From positions 1 to 64,000 of the forward strand of contig NZ_JAFKIP010000002.1 in the NCBI RefSeq assembly GCF_017305435.1: a stretch of 64,000 bases of DNA, in the 5' to 3' direction. Below, piece by piece: positions 24,224 through 33,042 of the stretch. Under the pieces are notes generated by a model. That model did not search any database and was not told the origin of the DNA. It worked only from the letters and a program-made list of their open reading frames with translations. The stretch comes from Microbacterium sp. (GTDB lineage: Bacteria > Actinomycetota > Actinomycetes > Actinomycetales > Microbacteriaceae). A program made the translations under genes and the position numbers. Each line of letters begins with the position of its first letter. Position 1 is the first letter of the stretch.

Positions 24224-25725
24224 TCCGTCTCGGCTGACCCCTCACCTGAACTCGACGTCCCGTGCGAGAGGGACAGTCCCTGGCCGCGCCGACGGAAGAG
24301 CAGCGCCGACAGAACGGCGCCGACGGCGAAGAACCCGGCACCCCACCAGTACGCCGTCGCGTAGCTCGCCAATGCGGCATCCACGCCCACTTCAGGCGTG
24401 ACGGGCGCGTGCGCCACCAGATAGTCCGCCATCGCGGTCGCGGCGAGCGTGTTCAGCAGCGCGGTGCCGATCGAGCCGCCGACCTGCTGACTCGTGTTGA
24501 CCATCGCCGAGGCGACGCCGGCGAAGTGCCGGTCGACGCCGAGCGTGGCGGTCTGCATCGAGGCGGGCATGATCGTGCCCATCGCGAACCCCATGAGCAT
24601 GAGCGGCGGCATCACGTGCGCGGCATACGTGCTCGTCGCGTCGAGCAACGTGAGCCAGATCATCGCGACCACGCCGAGCGTCATCCCGATCGGCACCAGC
24701 ACCTTCGGCCCGAACCGCGGGACGAAGATGTTCGTGCCCAGCTGCGCCGCAAGCACCAACATCGCGATCATCGGCAGGAAGGCGAGACCTGTCTGGATCG
24801 GTGTGTAGTTCAGCGTCAACTGCAGGTAGTAGGTGACGAACAGGAAGATGCCGAACATCCCGGCGCCGGCGATCATCACCGACAGATACGCGGCACCGCG
24901 GTTGCGGTCGAGCACGATCTGCAGCGGCAACAGGGGATGCGACGCCTGTGTCTGCCAGAACACGAATCCGGCGATCAACACCGCGGCTGCGGCCAGCATG
25001 CCCCACGTGAACGGCGAGTCCCATCCGTCGGTCTCGGCGTTCGAGAAGCCGTAGACGAGTCCGAACAGACCACCGGAGATCAGCAGCGTGCCGGGCACAT
25101 CGAGCTTCGGTCGCGGACCCGAACGGCTGATGTGCGGGACGTACAGGAACGCGCCGACGAGGGCGAACGCCGCGATGAACACGTTGATGTATAGGTTCCA
25201 CCGCCAGTCGAGCCATTCGGTGAGGATGCCGCCGAGCAGCAGTCCGACGGCTCCGCCTGCGCCGGCGATCGCACCGAAGACCCCGAATGCACGGGCGCGC
25301 TCCTTGGGGATCGTGAATGTCGTGGTGAGGACCGCGAGGGCTGTCGGCGCGAGCAGGGCGCCGAAGACGCCCTGGAGCGCGCGAGTGGCGACGAGCACTT
25401 CGAACGTGGGTGCGGCGCCGCCGAGCGCCGAAGCGAGGGCGAATCCGATGAGCCCGATGATGAACGTCCGTTTGCGACCGATCAGGTCGGAGAGGCGCCC
25501 GCCGAGGAGCAGCAGGCTGCCGAACGCGAGCGAGTAAGCCGTGATGATCCACTGACGCTGACCGTCACTGAACCCGAGATCGGCTTGGGCGGAGGGGAGT
25601 GCGATGTTCACGACGGTGGCGTCGAGCACCACCATGAGCTGGGCGAGTCCGACGACCACGAGGGTGATCCAGTGACGCCGGTCGGTCGCTGAGGGAGTCG
25701 TCGGGGTATCGGTCGAGGAAGACAT
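24199..25725 (-). CDS. MFS drug:H+ antiporter (DHA2 family)
   Basis: A 508-residue membrane protein with 14 predicted helices, typical of EmrB/QacA exporters. Visible motifs are the helix-1 acidic VVLDATVVNIALP, motif A GGRLSDLIGRKR after helix 2, and a motif-C-like glycine/proline-rich segment in helix 5 (GGAVGLLLGGIL). It should export lipophilic cations or drugs using the proton gradient. The divergent TetR gene is the likely local repressor. A -10-like TATAGT lies 7 nt upstream of the ATG on the minus strand. Confidence 0.9.
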   Translation of the reverse strand: MSSSTDTPTTPSATDRRHWITLVVVGLAQLMVVLDATVVNIALPSAQADLGFSDGQRQWIITAYSLAFGSLLLLGGRLSDLIGRKRTFIIGLIGFALASALGGAAPTFEVLVATRALQGVFGALLAPTALAVLTTTFTIPKERARAFGVFGAIAGAGGAVGLLLGGILTEWLDWRWNLYINVFIAAFALVGAFLYVPHISRSGPRPKLDVPGTLLISGGLFGLVYGFSNAETDGWDSPFTWGMLAAAAVLIAGFVFWQTQASHPLLPLQIVLDRNRGAAYLSVMIAGAGMFGIFLFVTYYLQLTLNYTPIQTGLAFLPMIAMLVLAAQLGTNIFVPRFGPKVLVPIGMTLGVVAMIWLTLLDATSTYAAHVMPPLMLMGFAMGTIMPASMQTATLGVDRHFAGVASAMVNTSQQVGGSIGTALLNTLAATAMADYLVAHAPVTPEVGVDAALASYATAYWWGAGFFAVGAVLSALLFRRRGQGLSLSHGTSSSGEGSAETDQPSVIAH

Positions 25726-25825
25726 GCAGGTGACTATATACGGTACTAATGAGTTTCGGATATGTGGCGTTCACGAATTAACCCGCTGGTAACGTGGACG
25801 TGGACGTGGGAAGGAGACGAGAGCG

Positions 25826-26461
25826 ATGGCTCAGCTCGCCGATGCCCCGAAGCCCCGGCTCGGGCGCAAGCGCGACCACAGCCGCGACCGCGAGATCCTC
25901 GAAGCCGCACTCGACGTGCTCGCTGAGACCGGCTACGACGGCATGACGATCGACATGGTCGCCGCTCGAGCCAAGGCGGGTAAGGCGACGCTCTATCGGC
26001 GCTGGGCGTCGAAGCCCGAACTCGTGCTCGACGCCGTCGCGTGCATGAAATCGTCGGACGCCGATCTTGCGGCTCCGCCCGACACCGGCACGCTCCGCGG
26101 CGACCTCGTCGCGATGGTGAAATCGCCCACGCTCGCGCAGAGCGAGCGCAAACTCAAGGTGATGGCGGGCATCGTCTCGATGATCGCGCGCGACCCCGAC
26201 CTCGCTGCCGCGGCCCAGGCGGCGCTCGTCGAACCACGCGCGGCAGCCAACCGGATCATCTTGGAACGCGCCATCGATCGTGGTGAGATCCCCGCCGATG
26301 TCGATCTCGACACGCTGTGCATGATCGGGCCCGCGATGGCGTCGTATCGAACCCTGATGCTCCAGCTCCCCATCGACCGCGCGTTCTCGATCGGCGTCAT
26401 CGACCGCGTCATCCTGCCGGCGGCACGGGCGTGCGTCACGCCGCGCGGCGCCGACGCGTAG
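25826..26461 (+). CDS. TetR/AcrR-family transcriptional regulator
   Basis: A 211-residue repressor. The N-terminal helix-turn-helix spans about residues 15-60 (ILEAALDVLAETGYDGMTIDMVAARAKAGKATLYRRW). The C-terminal helical domain is a TetR_C type. The ATG at 25826 has a strong GGAAGGAG site. Divergence from the DHA2 exporter across a 100-bp gap points to control of that exporter; I could not identify a convincing palindromic operator in the gap. Confidence 0.9.
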   Translation: MAQLADAPKPRLGRKRDHSRDREILEAALDVLAETGYDGMTIDMVAARAKAGKATLYRRWASKPELVLDAVACMKSSDADLAAPPDTGTLRGDLVAMVKSPTLAQSERKLKVMAGIVSMIARDPDLAAAAQAALVEPRAAANRIILERAIDRGEIPADVDLDTLCMIGPAMASYRTLMLQLPIDRAFSIGVIDRVILPAARACVTPRGADA

Positions 26462-26490
26462 CGCACCGACGGTCGGCGTCGGCGGTGAGG

Positions 26491-26862
26491 TCAGTGTGCG
26501 GCGTCGTACGCCTCGAGCACGGCGGCCGGGACGCGACCGCGCTCCGAGACCGTGTAGCCGTTGCTCGCCGCCCATTCACGGACGGGGGCGTAGTCGCGCT
26601 GCCCGGAGCGCTTCTGCTTGCGCCCCGCGCCCCCCGCGCCGCCGCGCGCGGCACCCGCGTCGCGTGCAGATCGCGATGAGACCGACCGTGCCGCGGCGAG
26701 ATACGGCGCGAATGCAGCACGGAGCGCCGCCGCGTTGTCGTCGGTGAGGTCGATCTCGTAGGCGGCGCCGTCGAGCGAGAAGAGAACCGTCTCGCCCTCT
26801 CCGGGCTCGAGGACGGTGCCGTCCAGGTCGTCGACGAGCTGATGCACGATTTTGCGGGCCAT
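26491..26862 (-). CDS. lsr2: Lsr2-family nucleoid protein
   Basis: A 123-residue protein with the Lsr2 plan. The N-terminal dimerisation domain (MARKIVHQLVDDLDGT, then FSLDGAAYEIDLTDDNA) spans about residues 1-55; the linker is basic and Ala/Gly-rich; the C-terminal DNA-binding domain (REWAASNGYTVSERGRVPAAVLEAY) has the RGR AT-hook-like tripeptide. Lsr2 silences AT-rich and horizontally acquired DNA. The linker is longer than in mycobacteria. A -10 box (TAGGCT, 26874-26869) lies 6 nt before the ATG, predicting a leaderless transcript. Confidence 0.92.
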   Translation of the reverse strand: MARKIVHQLVDDLDGTVLEPGEGETVLFSLDGAAYEIDLTDDNAAALRAAFAPYLAAARSVSSRSARDAGAARGGAGGAGRKQKRSGQRDYAPVREWAASNGYTVSERGRVPAAVLEAYDAAH

Positions 26863-26944
26863 GGGCTGAGCCTAGTGAGCACGGGGCCGCCGTCGGTATA
26901 GAGCGGCCCGCGCGCCGCGACATCGCGTGTCCGGACGTCTCGCG

Positions 26945-27793
26945 TCAGGGGAGCAAGCCCGCGCGGCGCGCTTTCGTCACGGCGGCGTGGCGCGTCGAGG
27001 CATCCAGCTTGGCCATCGCCGCCTGGAGGTACGACTTGACGGTCCCCTCGCGCAGGCTGAGGTGGACGGCGATCTCCGCATTCGTCTGGCCGAGAGCGGC
27101 GCAGGCGAGGACGTCGGTCTCGCGGGGCGACAGGCGCACGTCGATCGGCTCGTGCGGCATCGTCCGGTCGCGCGTGAGAGTCGCCAGACGCTCCTCCACG
27201 GCCGTCAGTCGACGACGGATGCCGGGGTCGGCGACCTCGGCGCCGATCCGGCGGAGCTCGGCATAGGCCTCGCGCAGCTCCTCGCGGGTCGCGACGTCGA
27301 TGCCGGGTGCCGCCTCCGGGGCGAGCGCGATCCGGCGGGCGACCTCGTCGCGCACGCGCAGCTCGGTGGCGAGGTCGGAGGCGACCTGCAGCGCCGCGCG
27401 CGCGGTGTTCTCGCCGAACGGCGCCTGCGTCCAGGAGCCGCAGTAGAGCACGCCGCGGCTCTTGCCGCCGACGAGCACCGGGACGGCGAACAGCGTCGAG
27501 ATGCCCTCGCCGAGGATCGCGCGGTCGTAGTCGTGCGTGATGTTGCGGGACGAGCCGTAGTCGAGCGCCAGGCGGGGGCGGCGCTCGACGAACGCGCGGC
27601 CGCCGAGGCCCCGCGTCGGGTGGACGACGAGCCCGGCGAGATGGCCGGTGCGGTTTCCGACGACCGTCGTGACGTCGATCGCGCCGGACTGCTCGAAGCC
27701 GCCGAAGGCGACCGGGAGGCCGGTGCGCGTCGCGAGATCGCCGACCGCGCGGGCGAGGAGGTCCGCATCCGAGGCGAGTCCGACCGGTGTCAT
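26945..27793 (-). CDS. GAF-LuxR transcriptional regulator
   Basis: A 282-residue protein. Residues about 10-150 form a GAF-like sensor domain (FAVPVLVGGKSRGVLYCG is the typical central strand pair). A helical linker follows, then a LuxR/NarL winged helix (LSPRETDVLACAALGQTNAEIAVHLSLREGTVKSY split across about residues 220-254). It probably binds a small ligand, perhaps an aromatic compound as in related actinobacterial regulators, and activates a target elsewhere. The start is uncertain because the ribosome-binding site at 27793 is weak. Confidence 0.82.
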   Translation of the reverse strand: MTPVGLASDADLLARAVGDLATRTGLPVAFGGFEQSGAIDVTTVVGNRTGHLAGLVVHPTRGLGGRAFVERRPRLALDYGSSRNITHDYDRAILGEGISTLFAVPVLVGGKSRGVLYCGSWTQAPFGENTARAALQVASDLATELRVRDEVARRIALAPEAAPGIDVATREELREAYAELRRIGAEVADPGIRRRLTAVEERLATLTRDRTMPHEPIDVRLSPRETDVLACAALGQTNAEIAVHLSLREGTVKSYLQAAMAKLDASTRHAAVTKARRAGLLP

Positions 27794-27859
27794 CTCGCGG
27801 TCACCTACTTCCGGCGGCGACGTCGCTGCCGCTCTTTTCGTCCTCCCGACGATACCATC

Positions 27860-27896
27860 GAGCCCCCGCGGCCGGCCTACACGGCCGCGGGGGCTC
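27860..27896. terminator. Strong GC hairpin at the alkyltransferase-like gene 3' end
   Basis: A perfect 15-bp stem (GAGCCCCCGCGGCCG and its complement) with a 7-nt loop. The TAG stop of the gene at 27877 lies in the loop. There is no T-run on either side, as is common for actinobacterial terminators. Confidence 0.65.
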
Positions 27897-28419
27897 CGCT
27901 CACGCGCGCCTCCAGATCGATCAGGTAGCGCTTGCGCTCGGGGTGGCCGCCGTACTCGCCGATCGAGCCGTCGCTGCGCACCACGCGATGCGCGGGGACG
28001 ACGATCGAGATCGGCGTGCGCGCACACGCCGATCCGACGGCGCGGTTCGCGCCGGGGGAGCCCGCCGCGATCGCGACCTCCGCATACGACCACACCTCGC
28101 CGTACGGGATCTCGAAGATGCGCTCGAGCGCCGTGCGGACGAAACCCTGCACCGTGCCGAGATCGAGCGCCACGTCGAAGCGCCGACGAGCGCCGGCGAA
28201 GTACTCGTCGAGCTGCGTCGTCACGGCCGCGGTCGCCCCGGCATCCGGCTCGGGTGCGGTACGCAGGGCGCGCGTGACCTCCGCGAGGGCTCCGTCGACG
28301 GCGCCGAGTGCCACGTCGAGGACATCGAGGAAGGTGAGACCCCGGTCGGTGACGACGACGAGGGCCTCGCCGATCGGCGTCGGGTGCACCGAGAAGGCGG
28401 CGGGAGTGCTCATGCACAC
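27877..28419 (-). CDS. Alkyltransferase-like protein (O6-alkylguanine transferase homologue without Cys)
   Basis: A 180-residue protein with the full two-domain layout of Ogt/MGMT. The DNA-binding part has IPYGEVWSYAEVA and ANRAVGSACARTPI. The active-site motif, normally PCHR, is PAHR here: the codon at 27993-27991 is GCG, so residue 143 is Ala. The downstream IGEYGGHPERKRYLIDLE is intact. Without the acceptor cysteine it cannot remove alkyl groups; known alkyltransferase-like proteins with Trp or Ala at this place bind O6-alkylguanine and recruit nucleotide excision repair. Those are usually about 100 residues, whereas this one keeps the N-terminal domain. Start is at 28419 or the in-frame ATG at 28413. 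Confidence 0.85.
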   Translation of the reverse strand: MCMSTPAAFSVHPTPIGEALVVVTDRGLTFLDVLDVALGAVDGALAEVTRALRTAPEPDAGATAAVTTQLDEYFAGARRRFDVALDLGTVQGFVRTALERIFEIPYGEVWSYAEVAIAAGSPGANRAVGSACARTPISIVVPAHRVVRSDGSIGEYGGHPERKRYLIDLEARVSGAPAAV

Positions 28420-28561
28420 ATCATGGCGCGGTCATCGCTGCGGCCCGGCGCCGGACCGCAGATCTGTGGACGGATCCGGAAAAGGGCCCGCTGGGGAGAA
28501 GGCGATGGGTCCAATCCCACGAAACCCGCGGTTCTGACCGGTTTCCGCACCCACGCGCGCC

Positions 28562-28567
28562 TATGGT
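28562..28567 (+). promoter_or_regulatory. Predicted -10 box of the helicase-like gene
   Basis: TATGGT at 28562-28567 lies 7 nt before a GTG at 28575. An ATG at 28563 falls inside the box and would be untranscribed from this promoter, which favours the GTG start. Confidence 0.4.
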
Positions 28568-28574
28568 GTCGAGT

Positions 28575-31500
28575 GTGTGGCGAGCAGACGGTGGCGCCGT
28601 GCGAGGCGTGAACGACGCCGAGCACGTGAGCGCAGTGACCCCGGCCGACCTCGATCTGTCGGAGCCGGGGGTCAGAGTGACGCACGCCGCGCAGGCGGAG
28701 CGCGACCGCCTCCGCGAGGAGAGCGGGGAGCTCGGCGGCACCTCGACGCTGCTCCACTATTCGGATGCCGGAGACGCCGGCATCGACATCACGAAGGCCC
28801 ACCCGGGCAGCCTCCCGCAGTTCATCACCGGCCGTCCGACGCTCCTCTCCAACCTCTTCCGCGACGAAGTCGCGCTCCTCACCGCAAAACGCGCCGCCGA
28901 ACGCATCGCCGCGAAGGACGTCGAGCTCCGCACGGCGCGGGGCCTCGACACCGTCCACCTCGCCGTCGCGATCGCCGCGTGGCGCATCGGCGGCGTCTCC
29001 TACGCCGCGCCCGTGCTGCTGCGCCCGCTCGCGATCCGCCGTCACCATCTCGACTTCGACCTGCGTCTGCACGGGTCGTTCACCATCAACCCCGAGCTCG
29101 TCGAGGCCGCGCGCACCCACTTCGGCATCGCGATCGACGGCCGCGCGCTCGCTGCCCTCGCCTACGACGACGGCGTGTTCAAGCCGCAGCCGGTCATCGA
29201 CCACCTGCGCGCGCTGACGGCTCACATCGACACCTTCACCGTCCTGCCGCGTCTCGTCGTCTCGACCTTCGCCGACGTGTCGTCGCACATGACGCGGGAT
29301 GCCGAGGACCTCGACCATCCCATCCTGAACGCCCTCGGCGGTCATGTCGGCGACCGCGAGGACCTCGCCGCCCTCCGTCGCATCCCGACGCTCGTCGGGG
29401 CGGACGATCGACCCCCGGCATCCGACCGCCTCCTCCTCGATGCGGATGCCGAGCAGGAGGCGGTCCTCGCGCGCATCCTCGCGGGCCAGTCCCTCACGGT
29501 GCAGACGCTCCCCGGCACGGGCGGCACGCAGACGGTCATCAACGCGGTCGGCGAGCTCGTGCGCGCCGGCAAGCGCGTCCTCGTGGTGAGTGCGCGCCGC
29601 TCGACGCTCGACGGCATCCGTCACCGCCTCTCCGGTATCGGCCTGCCCGCGCTCGCCGTGTCGCCGACGCAGCTGCATCGCGACCTCATCCGGGCGATCG
29701 GGCGCAACGAGAAGGCCGAGCAGCCGAAGGTCGCCGACGTCGACGACGCGCTCGTGCGGCTGCGCACCGTGCTGCGCGACTACCGCGACGCGCTCACGGG
29801 GCGCCACCCGCAGCTCGGGATCTCACCGCTGGAAGCGCTGCGCACCCTCACGACGATCACGCAGCAGCAGCCGCAGCCCTCCGCCGAGACGCGCTTCGAC
29901 CTGAGGACCCTGCAGAACCTGTCGACGCGTCGCGCGGAGGCCGCGCACGCGCTGCAGACCGCGGCGCGCCTGGGAGAGTTCCGCTTCGGCCCCGACGATT
30001 CGCCGTGGTACGCGGTTGCGTTCGAGACGACGCAGCAGGCGACCGACGCGCACGCCCTCGCGGCGCGCCTGCACCGCACCGACGTACCCGCGATCCTGGA
30101 GCGCGGATACGAGCTCATCGCGCAGACGCGGATGCGGCCGTTCGCGACGGTCTCCGAGCTCGGGGCGTACATCCAGCTGCTGCAGGGCATCCGCGGGTCG
30201 CTCGACCGGCTCAGCATGACGGTCTTCGAACGACCTCTCGGTGAACTCATCGACGCGCACGCACCGCGCCGCGACGCCCCCGAGATGGCGGGTGCGCAGC
30301 GCCGCCGCCTCAAGAACCTCTCGCGGGAGTACGTGCGCCCGGGCATGCACGTCGCGGACATGCACGAGTCGCTCGTGCGCGTGCAGCAGCAGCGCGCCCA
30401 GTGGCAGCAGCTCGTCGAGCCGGGGGTCCTCCCCGAGGTGCCGATCGGCCTCGACGACGTCGCCGCGTCGTGGCAGCGCATCGACGCCGACCTCGCCGCT
30501 CTCGACGCGGCGCTCGGGCGATCGCAGGCCCTGGCATCTCTCCCCATCCCGCTTCTCCTGCGCACCCTCGCCGGGCTCGCGGCCGAGTCCGCCGTCTTCG
30601 ACAACGTCGTGGAGCGCGCGACGCTCCGGGGGCGACTGGCCGAGCTCGGCCTCGACGGACTCCTGACGGAGCTGTCCACGCGGCACGTGCCGGAGGATCA
30701 GGTCGCCGCAGAGTTCGACTTCGCATGGTGGCAGTCGGCGTTGGAGGTGCTGCTGCGCAGCGACCGTGCCCTGCTCGGTGCGAACACCGCCGTCGTCGAC
30801 CGACTCGAGCGCGATTTCCGGCTCGTCGACGAGGCCCACGCGGGTTCGGCGGGCCCGCTCCTGGCCGCGGAGCTCGCCACGAAGTGGAAGATCGCGGTCG
30901 TCGACGAGGCGCACGAGGCGAACGCGCTCAAGCACGCGCTGCGATCGGGGGCGACGACTCCCGCCGAGCTCGTCGGCGCCGCGCCCTCGCTCGTCCGCAC
31001 GCTCGCCCCCGTCTGGCTGGCCTCGCCGTACGAGGTGCCCTCGATCCCGGTGACGGCGCCGTTCGACGTCGTCGTGATCGCGGATGCCGCAGCGCTCTGC
31101 CTCGCCGAGGCCGCGCCCGCCCTCCGTCGGGCCGGGCAGGTCGTCGCGTTCGGCGACCCCGTGACGCAGAAGCCGACGCCGTTCCGTGTCGGTGCCGGTG
31201 CGCCGCTGCTCGCCGACCAGTCCGGCGCCGACGACGTCCCGTTCGACGACGTGAGCGTCTTCGAACGACTGTCGGAGATCGTGCCCGAGGAGATCCTCAC
31301 CCGCAGCTATCGCGCCGGCGGCGAAGACCTCGCCGAGCTCGTGAACTCGGCCTTCTACGACGGCCGGCTCGTCTCCCTGCCGTGGGCCGGCTCGTACCTC
31401 GGCCGCGGCAGCCTCAGCGTCGACTACGTCGAGGGCGGCCACGGCACGCCCGATCCCGTCACGGGCGCCGTCGAGAGCCCGGATGCCGAGGTCGCGCGCG

Positions 31501-32303
31501 TCGTCACCCTCGTCGTCGAGCACGCCGTCAACCGCCCGACCGAGTCGCTCATGGTCGTCACCGCGTCCACGCGACACGCCGAACGCGTCCGTGCGGCCGT
31601 CGCCGCGGCGTTCTCGGGGCGCGCGGACGTCGCCGACTTCGTCGGGCGCGACACCGCCGAGCCGTTTGCGGTACTCGGCCTCGAGGAGTCGGTCGCCGAG
31701 AGTCGCGACCGCGTCGTGTTCTCGCTCGGGTTCGGCCTCACGAAGCACGGACGTGTGCTCAGCGACTTCGGCGACCTGTCCGGAGACGACGGCGAGCGGC
31801 TCTTGCGCGTCGGCATGACCCGCGCCCGCCGGTCGATGGTCATCGTCTCCTCGATCCGCCCGTCGGCGTTCGACGAGGGGCGGCTCGCGTCCGGGGCATC
31901 CCGCCTCATGACGATCCTCGGCGGCATCGCGGCCCGCGCGCGCGAAGCCCGCCTGGAGGACCTCGCCGACCCGCTGACGCTCACGCTCGCCCGCCACCTG
32001 CGTGCCCGCGGCGTCGCGGTGGATGTGGACTACCGGGGTCAGCTGCCGATCGTCGCGCAGTACAAGGGCAAGGCGATCGTCGCCGAGAGCGACGCCGACA
32101 CGGCGCACGACACCCTCCGCGAGACGCTGCGGCTGCGGCCGCAGGTGCTGCGGCGCCTCGGCTGGCACTACATCCGCGTCCACGCGTTCGACCTGTACAG
32201 CGATCCGGCCGGCGTCGCCGAACGGATCGCTGCGATCCTCGGCGTGCCCTCCGAAGGCGGCGCGGTCGACACGCAGACGCAGCCGATCGATGTCCTCGAC
32301 TGA
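28575..32303 (+). CDS. Very large SF1-helicase-like protein with degenerate ATPase motifs
   Basis: A 1242-residue protein from the GTG at 28575. The C-terminal half has the UPF1/SF1 order of motifs: a Walker A place reads PGTGGTQT (residues 313-320; the P-loop Lys is Gly317); the Walker B place reads VVVIADAAAL (Ala836-Asp837 instead of Asp-Glu); motif III is VVAFGDPVTQKPTPF; motif IV is RSYRAGGEDLAELVNSAFYDGR; motif VI is RVGMTRARRSM. After these comes a region resembling the restriction-endonuclease-like domain that ends DUF4011-type helicases (IVAQYKGKAIVAESDAD, then RLGWHYIRVHAFDLYSDP). Loss of both ATPase residues suggests it binds but does not unwind nucleic acid. The function is unknown. 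Confidence 0.75.
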   Translation: MWRADGGAVRGVNDAEHVSAVTPADLDLSEPGVRVTHAAQAERDRLREESGELGGTSTLLHYSDAGDAGIDITKAHPGSLPQFITGRPTLLSNLFRDEVALLTAKRAAERIAAKDVELRTARGLDTVHLAVAIAAWRIGGVSYAAPVLLRPLAIRRHHLDFDLRLHGSFTINPELVEAARTHFGIAIDGRALAALAYDDGVFKPQPVIDHLRALTAHIDTFTVLPRLVVSTFADVSSHMTRDAEDLDHPILNALGGHVGDREDLAALRRIPTLVGADDRPPASDRLLLDADAEQEAVLARILAGQSLTVQTLPGTGGTQTVINAVGELVRAGKRVLVVSARRSTLDGIRHRLSGIGLPALAVSPTQLHRDLIRAIGRNEKAEQPKVADVDDALVRLRTVLRDYRDALTGRHPQLGISPLEALRTLTTITQQQPQPSAETRFDLRTLQNLSTRRAEAAHALQTAARLGEFRFGPDDSPWYAVAFETTQQATDAHALAARLHRTDVPAILERGYELIAQTRMRPFATVSELGAYIQLLQGIRGSLDRLSMTVFERPLGELIDAHAPRRDAPEMAGAQRRRLKNLSREYVRPGMHVADMHESLVRVQQQRAQWQQLVEPGVLPEVPIGLDDVAASWQRIDADLAALDAALGRSQALASLPIPLLLRTLAGLAAESAVFDNVVERATLRGRLAELGLDGLLTELSTRHVPEDQVAAEFDFAWWQSALEVLLRSDRALLGANTAVVDRLERDFRLVDEAHAGSAGPLLAAELATKWKIAVVDEAHEANALKHALRSGATTPAELVGAAPSLVRTLAPVWLASPYEVPSIPVTAPFDVVVIADAAALCLAEAAPALRRAGQVVAFGDPVTQKPTPFRVGAGAPLLADQSGADDVPFDDVSVFERLSEIVPEEILTRSYRAGGEDLAELVNSAFYDGRLVSLPWAGSYLGRGSLSVDYVEGGHGTPDPVTGAVESPDAEVARVVTLVVEHAVNRPTESLMVVTASTRHAERVRAAVAAAFSGRADVADFVGRDTAEPFAVLGLEESVAESRDRVVFSLGFGLTKHGRVLSDFGDLSGDDGERLLRVGMTRARRSMVIVSSIRPSAFDEGRLASGASRLMTILGGIAARAREARLEDLADPLTLTLARHLRARGVAVDVDYRGQLPIVAQYKGKAIVAESDADTAHDTLRETLRLRPQVLRRLGWHYIRVHAFDLYSDPAGVAERIAAILGVPSEGGAVDTQTQPIDVLD

Positions 32304-32499
32304 TCCGGATGCCTCAGCGCCGGACTCCCCGCGGCAGCGCATCGTGCGGGTGCGCGGTGCGCGGCGCGCTCAGCTCACGCCCGTCGCCGGGAGCGATCCG
32401 GACCCCGAGATGATCGCGACGCGCGACGCTCCCGCACCAGGCGGACTCGGCGGGCCGAACGACGAGCGGATGCGACAGGACGTGCCGCCGCACTACTGA
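32290..32499 (+). CDS. Small conserved hypothetical protein
   Basis: A 69-residue, proline- and charge-rich, probably disordered protein ending in GPNDERMRQDVPPHY. The ATG at 32290 overlaps the end of the helicase-like gene by 14 bp, so the two are co-translated. Similar short proteins with this C-terminal block follow the same large gene in related actinobacteria, as far as I recall. The function is unknown; it may be a partner of the large protein. Confidence 0.65.
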   Translation: MSSTDPDASAPDSPRQRIVRVRGARRAQLTPVAGSDPDPEMIATRDAPAPGGLGGPNDERMRQDVPPHY

Positions 32500-32510
32500 T
32501 GCGGGGCAGT

Positions 32511-32594
32511 GATCTCGATACACCGCGGCTGCGCCGCGGCACACGATCAGCGAGGGGGCGCTGCGTCCGCCGCGGCACTCGATCAGCGAGGGGG
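32511..32594. repeat. Intergenic repeat with two copies of a 27-bp unit
   Basis: Two copies of a 27-bp unit (32532-32558 and 32568-32594) differ at one base. Each ends ATCAGCGAGGGGG. The first copy follows TCTCGATACACCGCGG and a CCGCGG-ctgcg-CCGCGG stem. The TCTCGATAC...GATCAGCGAGG pattern is like the REP-type intergenic repeats I know from Microbacteriaceae genomes. The mscL stop codon (32585-32583) lies inside the second copy. Confidence 0.6.
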
Positions 32595-33008
32595 GCTGGT
32601 CGTGCCGTTCTTCTCGAGCAGATCGCGGATCTGGATGAGCAGCTCCTGCTCGGTCGGCAGCTTCGCCTCGGGGACCTCGTCGACGCCCGCCTTCGCGGCC
32701 TGGCGCTCCTTGAAATGGTTCATCGGCAGGACGAAGACGAAGTAGACGATCGCCGCGACGGCGAGGAAGTTGATGATCGCCCCGACGATCGAGCCGACGA
32801 GGAAGGTCGACGTGCCACCGGACAGCGTCGGGACCTCCAGCGTCCACGAGCTCAGGTCGCCGACCTGGAAGATCACACCGATCAACGGGTTGATGAGGCC
32901 TTCGACGAACGTGTTGACGATCGCCGTGAACGCGGCGCCGATGACGACAGCGACCGCGAGGTCGATGACGTTGCCGCGCATGATGAAGTCTTTGAAGCCT
33001 TTGATCAT
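32583..33008 (-). CDS. mscL: Large-conductance mechanosensitive channel MscL
   Basis: A 141-residue membrane protein that opens under membrane tension to release solutes during osmotic downshock. The N-terminal helix and first membrane span are canonical (MIKGFKDFIMRGNVIDLAV, then VIGAAFTAIVNT). The second span is at about residues 68-95, followed by NHFKERQ and a C-terminal cytoplasmic helix (TEQELLIQIRDLLEKN). GGAGACTCGG precedes the ATG at 33008. The last codons and stop lie in the intergenic repeat. Confidence 0.97.
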   Translation of the reverse strand: MIKGFKDFIMRGNVIDLAVAVVIGAAFTAIVNTFVEGLINPLIGVIFQVGDLSSWTLEVPTLSGGTSTFLVGSIVGAIINFLAVAAIVYFVFVLPMNHFKERQAAKAGVDEVPEAKLPTEQELLIQIRDLLEKNGTTSPPR

Positions 33009-33042
33009 CCGAGTCTCCTCACGGTCTCCGGCCTCGGCCGGC

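Noticed and set aside
25792-25810. Short tandem GTGGAC/GTGGACGTGG repeat upstream of the TetR gene
   Set aside because: Only two to three short units; consistent with slippage in GC-rich DNA and not an operator palindrome.
29823-32342. An 839-codon open frame on the minus strand opposite the helicase-like gene
   Set aside because: It is the antisense shadow of a high-GC gene: composition is Arg/Glu/Gly-rich without domains, while the plus strand has clear helicase motifs and a promoter.
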